NCBI RefSeq assembly: GCF_000717995.1
Contig: NZ_JODM01000045.1
Location: 1-31,566, forward strand
DNA from: Streptomyces violaceorubidus
GTDB taxonomy: Bacteria; Actinomycetota; Actinomycetes; Streptomycetales; Streptomycetaceae
DNA: 31,566 nt
Direction: 5' to 3'
Shown here: one piece after another, positions 9,932-18,089 of the stretch
Numbering within the stretch: position 1 is the first letter of the stretch
How the letters are laid out: every line of letters starts with the position of its first letter
Translations under genes and position numbers: made by a program
Notes under the pieces: generated by a model
What the model was told of the DNA's origin: nothing
The model's input: the letters and a program-made list of their open reading frames with translations, nothing else
Databases searched by the model: none

Positions 9932-10969
9932 ATGGCCGGGCACGGGGCTCAGGAGCACCCGCACGGGGCCGAGCGGCTGTGCGCGGCCGGGGACCGCGTG
10001 TACTCCCGGGCCGTACGGCGCGGAAGGGTGCCGCGCCAGGACGCCGAGCCGGTCCCCTGCCTCCTGGAACTGGCCCTGCTGCACCCGGACCCCGACGACA
10101 TGGACTGGCTGGTGCCCACCTCCCCGCAGGAGGTCATGACCCGGCTGCTGCGCGGCGTCCACGACGAGGTCAGCGCCAGTCAGCGGCGGGTGGGTTCGGC
10201 CGTGGAGGCCTTCGAGTGGTACGCGGACCTGGGCAGGCTGCTGCAGTCCCCGGCCGGCACGGAGGGCACGGCGATCCGGGTGCTCGACGGCCTGTCCCGC
10301 ATCCAGGCCGCGATGGACGAGGCGACGCAGGCCTGCACGACGCAGGTGCTCACCGTCCAGCCCGGCGGCATCCGGCGCGAGCACGAGCTGTCCGAGGGTC
10401 TGCACCGGGCGCTGGCGCTGCGCGGGCGCGGGGTGCGGATGCGGGACCTGTACACGCACGTGGCCCGGCACGGGCAGGGCCTGCTCAACTACCTCGAACT
10501 CATGGGTGACGCGGTGGAGGCCCGCACCCTGGACGAGGTCATCGACCGTCTCATCCTCTTCGACCGCACGGTCGCCTTCATCCCCGCCAACACCGACCGC
10601 ACGATGGCCCTGGAGCTGCGCCACCCGGCCCTGGTCGCCTACCTGGTCACGGTCTTCGAACGCCTGTGGCGGCTGGCGATCCCCCTGACCGCGCCGCTGC
10701 CCGCCACCGGCATCGAGGGCATCTCGCACCGCGAGCAGTCCATCGCGGCGCTGCTCGCCGAGGGCCACCAGGACGCGGTGATCGCGGAACGCCTCGGCAT
10801 CAGCGTCCGCACGGCCCGCGCGCACATCGCCCGCCTCTCGGAGACCCTGGGCGCCGCCAGCCGCACGCAGTTGGGCGTCCGGATAGCCCAGGCCGGTCTG
10901 GACGGCTCCCCGCGCGCCTCCGCGGCCCCCGTCATCCTTCCCGGTCGAGAATCCCCGACCGCCCGATGA
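9932..10969 (+). CDS. LuxR-type regulator A (PLD/TrmB-like sensor + LuxR HTH)
   Basis: This 345-aa protein starts at ATG 9932, chosen because the two neighbouring paralogues begin at the same place in the alignment (MAGHGAQEHPHGAERLC versus APHPEHGPEELC); GGGGGTGG lies upstream. The N-terminal segment has LC..G..(L/V)Y. and a PCLLELALLHPDPDD motif. The middle domain (LTVQPGG, then GRGVRMRDLYTHVARHG, EVIDRLILFDRTVAFIP, ALELRHPALVAYLVTVFERLWRL) resembles the phospholipase-D-like effector module of TrmB-type regulators. The C-terminus is a LuxR/GerE helix-turn-helix: HREQSIAALLAEGHQDAVIAERL, then ISVRTARAHIARLSETLG. There is no receiver domain, so it is not a classical response regulator. Its 3' end overlaps the opposing regulator B by 38 bp. 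The ligand is unknown. Confidence 0.9.
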   Translation: MAGHGAQEHPHGAERLCAAGDRVYSRAVRRGRVPRQDAEPVPCLLELALLHPDPDDMDWLVPTSPQEVMTRLLRGVHDEVSASQRRVGSAVEAFEWYADLGRLLQSPAGTEGTAIRVLDGLSRIQAAMDEATQACTTQVLTVQPGGIRREHELSEGLHRALALRGRGVRMRDLYTHVARHGQGLLNYLELMGDAVEARTLDEVIDRLILFDRTVAFIPANTDRTMALELRHPALVAYLVTVFERLWRLAIPLTAPLPATGIEGISHREQSIAALLAEGHQDAVIAERLGISVRTARAHIARLSETLGAASRTQLGVRIAQAGLDGSPRASAAPVILPGRESPTAR

Positions 10970-11924
10970 GATAGCCGAGTTGGGCCCTGCTCTCGCTGCC
11001 GAGCGTGGCGGCGAGCTTGGCGATGTGGACGCGGGCGGTGCGCACGTTCATCCCGAGGCGGTCGGCGATGTCGCCGTCGGTGTGGCCTTCGACGAGCAGG
11101 GCGGCTATGGCGCGCTGGCGGGGCGTGATGCCGTTGAGGGTGGGCTGGTGGACGGCCTGGGGGTACATGGGCGTGGCGAGGTGCCACAGCCGGTCGAAGG
11201 TGTTGACGAAGTAGGCGATCAGGGCGGGGTGGCGGACTTCGAGGGCCATCGTGCGGTCGGTGTTGGCCGGGATGTAGGCGGCGGAGCGGTCCACGACGAT
11301 GAGGCGGTCGGTGACCTCGTCGAGGGTGCGGGCCCGCACGTCGCCGCGCAGGCGCTCGTAGCGGGCGAGCACGGTGGGAGCGTGGCGCAGCGTGTGCTGG
11401 TAGAGGGTCCGGATGCGGCCGCCGCGGTCGAGGAGCGCCTGGTCGCGTTCCAGCGCGGCCTCGTGGACACGGGGGTCCGGACCGATGTGGGTGCTGTGGG
11501 GCTGGATCGTCAGGACCTGGTCGGTGGCCTCGGCCATGACCTCGCCGATCGTCCGGTCGATGCGCTCCTTGCCGCTGAGGAGCCTGAGCACGGCGCTCTC
11601 CCCGGCCGTCGACGGCGACGAGGCGCGCACGAACGCCGTGAAGGTCTCGGCCAGCCGTTCCTCCCGGCGGCGTTCGTCGGCGATCCGCTCCTGCGACGTA
11701 CGCAGCAACCGGTGCAGCGCGACGACCGGCGGTACGGGCTCCAGCCGGTCGGGGGCGTCGAGGGACGGCTGGAGCAGCCCGAAGTCGAGCAGGCAGGGCG
11801 TCGCGGCGGTCTCCCGCTCCGTGACCCGGCCTTCGTCCAGGGCGCGTCGGTACAGCAGCGTCCCCGCGGGGCACAGCTCCTCGGGGCCGTGCTCGGGGTG
11901 CGGGGCGCGCGCCTGTGCCGTCAT
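10932..11924 (-). CDS. LuxR-type regulator B (PLD/TrmB-like sensor + LuxR HTH)
   Basis: This 330-aa paralogue of its neighbours starts MTAQARAPHPEHGPEELC; GGAGACC lies a few bases before the ATG. Key blocks are PCLLDFGLLQPSLDAPD, LTIQPHST, RGGRIRTLYQHTLRH, TDRLIVVDRSAAYIPANTDR, ALEVRHPALIAYFVNTFDRL and the HTH TPRQRAIAALLVEGHTDGDI with NVRTARVHIAKLAATLG. PANTDRTMALE is shared word for word with regulator A, which suggests a common effector or fold constraint. It lies 21 nt downstream of regulator C on the same strand and is probably cotranscribed with it. Its stop codon lies inside the end of regulator A (convergent overlap). DNA target and signal are unknown. Confidence 0.9.
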   Translation of the reverse strand: MTAQARAPHPEHGPEELCPAGTLLYRRALDEGRVTERETAATPCLLDFGLLQPSLDAPDRLEPVPPVVALHRLLRTSQERIADERRREERLAETFTAFVRASSPSTAGESAVLRLLSGKERIDRTIGEVMAEATDQVLTIQPHSTHIGPDPRVHEAALERDQALLDRGGRIRTLYQHTLRHAPTVLARYERLRGDVRARTLDEVTDRLIVVDRSAAYIPANTDRTMALEVRHPALIAYFVNTFDRLWHLATPMYPQAVHQPTLNGITPRQRAIAALLVEGHTDGDIADRLGMNVRTARVHIAKLAATLGSESRAQLGYLIGRSGILDREG

Positions 11925-11945
11925 GCGAGGGTCTCCGGTCGGCCT

Positions 11946-12929
11946 TCAGTCGTCCTGTTCCAGGATGCCGGACTGGGCTATGAGGTAGCCGAGCTGGGCG
12001 CGGCTGCCGCTGCCCAGGGCCCCCGCCAGCTTGGCTATGTGCGCCCGGCAGGTGCGCACGTTCATGCCCAGGCGGCGGGTGATGGCCTCGTCCACGTGCC
12101 CTTCGACGAGCAGCTTGGCGATCGAGTGCTGGATCTCCGTGATGCCGTCGGGTGCGGTTTCGTAGGGAGCCCCCGTGCTCAGCGGCACCGCGCGGGACCA
12201 CATGAACTCGAAGACCTTGATCAGGTACCGGACGAGACCCGGGTGACGCAGTTCCAGAGCCACCTGCCGGTCGTCGCGGGTGGGGATGAAGGCGACCGTC
12301 TCGTCACAGATGATGAGGCGCTCCACCAGCTCGTCGATCGTCCGGTACTCGACCTTGCCGTCGGAGAACTGGGACACGTACCCCAGCGTTTCCGGGCTGT
12401 ACCGGGCCGTGTGCTGGTAGAGGGTCCTGATGCGTACTCCGCGGTCGAGCAGCGGTTTGTCGCGTTCGAGCCCCTGCAGCAGCGTGTGCTCCAGGCGGCG
12501 ACTGCTCGGCTGGACGGTGAGCATCTCCGAGCGGCACTCGGCCGTGGCCAGGTCGAGTGCCGCGTTGATGCGGTCCAGCCCCTCCAGGACCGCTATCGAG
12601 TGCGTGTTGGTGGTGGTGTGGGCGCCGAGTGCGAGGAAGGGTTCGAAGGCGTCGGCCAGTTCGATCGACGCGCGCCGGCGTTCGGCGATCTCCCGCTCGA
12701 TCGAGTTGAGCCGCTGGGCCAGGGCGATGGACGGAGGCACCGGGCGCAGCCAGTTCGCGTCGTCCGGATCGGGGTGCAGCAGGGCGAACTCGATCAGGCA
12801 CGGCACGGCTTCCGCGTCCTGCCGGGCCACCCGTCCGAGGCGCAGGGCGGCCGAGTAGAGACGGCTGCCCTCCTCGCACAGTTCGGACATCGCATGGGGA
12901 TGTGGTGCTTTAGTCCGATTCGCTATCAA
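11946..12929 (-). CDS. LuxR-type regulator C, divergent from the peptide gene
   Basis: This 327-aa protein is placed at a TTG start (12927-12929). GGTGGAG is only 2 nt upstream, but the N-terminus then aligns with regulator B through APHP. The alternative ATG at 12890 (MSELCEEGSRLY) has no visible ribosome site and would lose that shared segment. Blocks: PCLIEFALLHPDPDDANW, LTVQPSSRR, RGVRIRTLYQHTARYSPE, VERLIICDETVAFIPTRDDR, ALELRHPGLVRYLIKVFEFM, then the LuxR HTH TEIQHSIAKLLVEGHVDEAI with NVRTCRAHIAKLAGALG. It heads the probable C-B operon and shares a 113-nt divergent promoter with the secreted-peptide operon, making it the best candidate regulator of that operon (inference). Confidence 0.88.
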   Translation of the reverse strand: MIANRTKAPHPHAMSELCEEGSRLYSAALRLGRVARQDAEAVPCLIEFALLHPDPDDANWLRPVPPSIALAQRLNSIEREIAERRRASIELADAFEPFLALGAHTTTNTHSIAVLEGLDRINAALDLATAECRSEMLTVQPSSRRLEHTLLQGLERDKPLLDRGVRIRTLYQHTARYSPETLGYVSQFSDGKVEYRTIDELVERLIICDETVAFIPTRDDRQVALELRHPGLVRYLIKVFEFMWSRAVPLSTGAPYETAPDGITEIQHSIAKLLVEGHVDEAITRRLGMNVRTCRAHIAKLAGALGSGSRAQLGYLIAQSGILEQDD

Positions 12930-13042
12930 ATCTCCACCCCCCAGGGTCCTGAACGTGCAGGAACATGATGCACCGATTGTGTGGCCATGACGTGCCCGAA
13001 TGAGCCATCGTCTTATCCGACGGGGGAAGAGGGGACCTTCAA
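12930..13042. promoter_or_regulatory. Divergent promoter between regulator C and the peptide operon
   Basis: This 113-nt spacer is less G+C-rich than the flanking genes. It carries an inverted repeat TCCTG-N6-CAGGA (12947-12962), close to the regulator C start and a reasonable size for a LuxR dimer operator. No clean -35/-10 pair for the peptide gene stands out; TTGTGT near 12975 is a possible -35. Confidence 0.5.
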
Positions 13043-13261
13043 GTGAGGACGAAGCCGATTATGCGCAACACATTGCTTCGCTCGGTGCTTGCTGCCGCCT
13101 TCTCCGTCGTCGTGGCCGTCGGTGCGCTGACCGGTCTCAGCGGCGCGAAGGCTGAGACGCGGGCGGACAGTACCTGGGGAATGACTGCTACCACGGTTGC
13201 TTCGAGCGCGCCGGGTGCGGAGCACGCTCCGCTCGGCGAAGACGACAGCACCTGGGGCTGA
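13043..13261 (+). CDS. Secreted micro-peptide with duplicated DSTWG motif
   Basis: This 72-aa protein starts at GTG 13043, preceded by AGAGGGG at 8-nt spacing; the internal ATG at 13061 has a poorer site. Residues 1-37 form a classical Sec signal peptide: basic start (MRTKPIMRNTLLR), hydrophobic core (SVLAAAFSVVVAVGALTGL) and an AKA cleavage site. The mature product would be 35 residues, starting ETRADSTWG. It has DSTWG at 42-46 and again as the exact C-terminus (68-72), separated by a Thr/Ala/Pro-rich, His-containing spacer. The mature peptide has no Cys, so no disulfide is possible. The gene is followed at once by the Rieske-like gene (TGAGTGATG junction) and is divergent from regulator C. 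I do not recognise a named family; a secreted signal or toxin-like peptide is inference. Confidence 0.8.
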   Translation: MRTKPIMRNTLLRSVLAAAFSVVVAVGALTGLSGAKAETRADSTWGMTATTVASSAPGAEHAPLGEDDSTWG

Positions 13262-13264
13262 GTG

Positions 13265-13600
13265 ATGACGACTCCACCCGACGGCCGCTCCTTCCGTCGT
13301 GAAATGGCCACCGCCTACCGCTCCGGCTGGCACTTCATCGACCTGGTCACCGCGATCCCGCACGCCGGTGACTCCCTGATGGTGACCGTCTTCGGTGAGC
13401 CGGTCGTCGTCACGCTGGACGAGGACGGCGACGTGCGGGCGTACCGGTGTCTGCGGCGGCCTCGGGGGGCGCCGCAGCCTGTGCGGTGTGCCATCCGCTA
13501 CGGAATGATCTTTGTGAACCTGGACCAGCGGGACCACCGGCTCGAGCAGCCGGAGATCCCCGATGTGAGGACCATCTCGGCCACCCCCCGCAGTGCCTGA
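13265..13600 (+). CDS. Rieske-fold-like small protein lacking the cluster histidines
   Basis: This 111-aa protein starts at ATG 13265, three bases after the peptide stop; GTG 13262 would add one residue. It reads like the N-terminal Rieske domain of ring-hydroxylating oxygenases: SGWHFIDLVTAIPHAGDSLM, then GEPVVVTLDEDGDVRAY, and RYGMIFVNLDQRD, which matches the strand after the cluster. Genuine Rieske domains have C-x-H...C-x2-H. Here the same places read C62-L-R64 and C75-A-I-R78, so both Cys remain and both His are Arg, with only 10 residues between the halves. A [2Fe-2S] Rieske cluster is therefore unlikely. There is no catalytic domain and no signal peptide. It could be a structural or partner protein for the peptide. 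A 16-bp terminator follows. Confidence 0.75.
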   Translation: MTTPPDGRSFRREMATAYRSGWHFIDLVTAIPHAGDSLMVTVFGEPVVVTLDEDGDVRAYRCLRRPRGAPQPVRCAIRYGMIFVNLDQRDHRLEQPEIPDVRTISATPRSA

Positions 13601-13645
13601 CGCGATTCCCCCGTCGTAACAAATCGCTCAGGTGCTTCCCCCCGG

Positions 13646-13684
13646 CAGCGGCGTCACCGTGACCTGAACACGGTGACGCCGCTG
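13646..13684 (+). terminator. Terminator of the peptide operon
   Basis: A perfect 16-bp stem (arms 13646-13661 and 13669-13684, starting CAGCGGCGTCACCGTG) with loop ACCTGAA lies 45 nt after the stop. It isolates the peptide operon from clpB. Confidence 0.9.
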
Positions 13685-13756
13685 TCGCATGTGCGGACAT
13701 CTCGGCATACCCGCCGGTTCCGCAGCTGGCCGAAAAGACTCTCGTGCCGTGTCATG

Positions 13757-13770
13757 GGGACACGTGTCCC
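13757..13770. promoter_or_regulatory. 14-bp perfect palindrome upstream of the clpB HAIR
   Basis: GGGACACGTGTCCC is a perfect palindrome ending 6 nt before the clpB HAIR. A further GTGTC/GACAC pairing overlaps it on the left. It may be an operator for a second regulator of clpB. Confidence 0.45.
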
Positions 13771-13776
13771 TTCTCC

Positions 13777-13797
13777 CTTGAGTGGAATAGACTCAAC
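13777..13797 (+). promoter_or_regulatory. HAIR HspR operator upstream of clpB
   Basis: CTTGAGT-N7-ACTCAAC matches the HAIR consensus at all but the last base. Its left arm includes a -35-like TTGAGT, with a weak -10 around 13801-13809, so HspR binding would block the promoter. It lies 86 nt before the clpB GTG. Confidence 0.9.
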
Positions 13798-13883
13798 TTT
13801 GTGTAGGTTGTAGGAGTCAGCACTGGGAGACATGGAGACAAGGCCGGACCGCCGACGGCCGACGCGAGGAGGAGAGCCAGAAC

Positions 13884-16481
<2,598 letters not shown>

Positions 16482-16496
16482 CGGGTCGCACGGCCC

Positions 16497-16529
16497 GCCC
16501 CGGCGACCCGTCCGACGGGTTGCCGGGGC
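16497..16529 (+). terminator. clpB terminator
   Basis: A 15-bp stem with one G-U pair, GCCCCGGCGACCCGT / ACGGGTTGCCGGGGC, closes on a CCG loop 15 nt after the clpB stop. Confidence 0.88.
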
Positions 16530-16650
16530 CCCGAGGGGGTACCCGACTGGCCGGATCGAGTCAGCCGAGGGCTGACAGGCCCCGACGGGCTTGCCACCCC
16601 CCTCCCCGCATGAGGGAGGATGGCCGGATCCGTACGAAGGGAAATTCACG

Positions 16651-17187
16651 GTGAGCATCGACCCGTCCTCGATTCCGAACTTCGGGGGCAAGCAGCCCGA
16701 GCCGCAGCCCCAAGGACCGGCGGGCCCCGTCGTCCCGGATCAGGATCTTGTGAAGCAGCTCCTCGAACAGATGGAGCTGAAGTACGTCGTCGACGACGAG
16801 GGAGACCTCGCGGCGCCGTGGGAGCAGTTCCGCACGTACTTCATGTTCCGCGGCGAGGAGGACCAGCAGGTCTTCTCGGTGCGGACGTTCTACGACCGGC
16901 CCCACCAGATCGACGAGAAGCCGCAGCTGCTCGAGTCGGTCGACGACTGGAACCGGCGCACCCTGTGGCCCAAGGTGTACTCCCACACCCACGACGACGG
17001 CACGGTCCGCCTGATCGGCGAGGCCCAGATGCTGATCGGCATGGGCGTCAGCCTGGAGCACTTCGTCTCCTCGACGGTCAGCTGGGTGCGGGCCGCCATC
17101 GAGTTCGACCGGTGGCTCGTGGAGCAGCTCGGCCTGGAGCAGGACGTCAACGAGGCGGAGAAGCCGACCGACGAGGACGACGAGTAG
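16651..17187 (+). CDS. YbjN-domain (T3SS chaperone-like fold) protein
   Basis: This 178-aa protein starts at GTG 16651 behind GAAGGGA; longer in-frame starts run into the clpB terminator region and add Pro-rich sequence with no conservation. It opens with SIDPSSIPNFGG and a Pro/Gln-rich stretch. The YbjN domain follows: LLEQMELKYVVDDEGDLAAPW, FRTYFMFRGEEDQQVFSVR, LESVDDWNRRTLWPKVYSHT, GEAQMLIGMGVSLEHFVSST and WVRAAIEFDRWL. The tail is acidic. YbjN proteins share a fold with secretion chaperones; their role in actinobacteria is not established. It has its own terminator and lies next to clpB, as I recall for other Streptomyces. Confidence 0.85.
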   Translation: MSIDPSSIPNFGGKQPEPQPQGPAGPVVPDQDLVKQLLEQMELKYVVDDEGDLAAPWEQFRTYFMFRGEEDQQVFSVRTFYDRPHQIDEKPQLLESVDDWNRRTLWPKVYSHTHDDGTVRLIGEAQMLIGMGVSLEHFVSSTVSWVRAAIEFDRWLVEQLGLEQDVNEAEKPTDEDDE

Positions 17188-17212
17188 TCCGCGCCCGCGG
17201 CCGAGTCGCCAA

Positions 17213-17248
17213 GAGCCCGGACCCCCGCACCGCGGAGGGTCCGGGCTC
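17213..17248 (+). terminator. Terminator after the YbjN gene
   Basis: A perfect 12-bp stem GAGCCCGGACCC / GGGTCCGGGCTC with a 12-nt loop starts 26 nt after the stop. Because it is symmetric, it would also serve anything read from the aminotransferase relic on the other strand. Confidence 0.85.
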
Positions 17249-17283
17249 TCGTCGTCCCGGTGCGGGCGGGGGGCCCGGCCCGC

Positions 17284-17430
17284 CGGCGTCTTCAGCCGCT
17301 GCACCGCCTCCCGGAGGACCGGCGCCCTCATGCAGAACGCGAACCGCACGAAGGGCGCGCCCCCCTGCCGGCGGGCGTGGCCGCAGGCGACGTATGTCAG
17401 GTACTGCTTGGCCGAGCGGGCGTACAGCCC
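17284..17430 (-). pseudogene. Collapsed partial copy of the neighbouring aminotransferase
   Basis: Read on the minus strand this segment encodes RSAKQYLTYVACG, then after a short bridge GAPFVRFAFCMRAPVLREAVQRL. The intact aminotransferase (18090-19304) has RSAKQYLTYVASG and, about 90 residues later, GAPFVRFTFCKRADVLREATDRL. The relic therefore joins two parts of the gene with an internal deletion of about 270 bp. DNA similarity is high even at wobble positions (for example GTCAGGTACTGCTTGGCCGA in both copies, 17396-17415). It lacks a start, the PLP-binding lysine and most of the fold. It lies in the 308-nt gap before the Uma2 gene, whose other side abuts the intact copy. Confidence 0.85.
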
Positions 17431-17444
17431 TGTCGCCGGGCTCG

Positions 17445-17489
17445 GGACACGGCGCTGTCCGCCGTATCCTGACCACACACGGGAAGGAG
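17445..17489 (+). promoter_or_regulatory. Promoter and ribosome site of the Uma2 gene
   Basis: An inverted repeat GGACA-N6-TGTCC (17445-17460) sits just upstream of a -10-like TATCCT (17465-17470). GGAAGGAG (17482-17489) is 6 nt before the ATG. No good -35 is visible, so activation or autoregulation through the repeat is possible. Confidence 0.45.
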
Positions 17490-17495
17490 CCGTCC

Positions 17496-18050
17496 ATGAG
17501 CCTCGACGCGATGGTGCACACCGAGTTCCCCAAGGGATACACGGTCCTGTTCGGAGCCGAGGGAAAGGTGATCATGACTCCGCAGAGCGAAGAGCACTCC
17601 AGCACCATCAGGTCGATGCAGATCGACTCCGCTCTCGCCCTCGGCCGTCACGCGAAGGTCATCTCCGACGTCTACATCGACTTCCCCGCCGACGAGAACT
17701 CCGCCCCTGACCTGGCGATCCTGCGCGAGGACGCTCACAAGGAAGGCAAGCGCTACAGCTTCGAGGACGTCCTGCTGATCTCCGAGGTCGTCTCGACCTC
17801 CTCCGCGCGCAAGGACTACGACGACTGCACCGCGAAGTACGGCCGCTACGGCATCCCGATCTACCTGGTCGTCGACCCGTACGCCCAGGAAGTCGTCCTC
17901 CACACCCAGCCGACCGCCACCGGTTACATCGCGGCACACACCCACAAGTACGGCACGGGCAAGCTGCCCGTCCCCCTGGCCGACGGCCGCACCTTCACCC
18001 TCGACCTCGACGAACTCCCGCGCCCGGAGCCCGAAGCGGACGCCCGCTGA
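17496..18050 (+). CDS. Uma2-family (DUF820) PD-(D/E)XK nuclease-like protein
   Basis: This 184-aa protein has the Uma2 arrangement. An N-terminal strand set (YTVLFGAEGKVIMTPQ) is followed by the PD motif in NSAPDLAIL, the acidic residue in VLLISEVVSTSSARKDYDD, a Lys in TAKYGRYGIPIYLVVDPYAQEVVLH, and a C-terminal beta region. These correspond to the D...ExV...K core of the PD-(D/E)XK fold. Uma2 proteins are greatly expanded in Streptomyces and cyanobacteria, and their biological role is not established. The start is fixed by GGAAGGAG. The gene sits exactly between the aminotransferase relic and the intact aminotransferase, in the opposite orientation, which suggests it came in as an insertion. 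Confidence 0.88.
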   Translation: MSLDAMVHTEFPKGYTVLFGAEGKVIMTPQSEEHSSTIRSMQIDSALALGRHAKVISDVYIDFPADENSAPDLAILREDAHKEGKRYSFEDVLLISEVVSTSSARKDYDDCTAKYGRYGIPIYLVVDPYAQEVVLHTQPTATGYIAAHTHKYGTGKLPVPLADGRTFTLDLDELPRPEPEADAR

Positions 18051-18089
18051 CGCAGGACTCCCGGTGCTGAGGCGGGACGCGTTCGAAGC

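Noticed and set aside
13043..13600. Interpretation of the peptide/Rieske pair as a classical RiPP operon
   Set aside because: The precursor has a Sec signal instead of a leader, and the partner lacks cluster ligands and a catalytic domain, so enzymatic modification is not supported.
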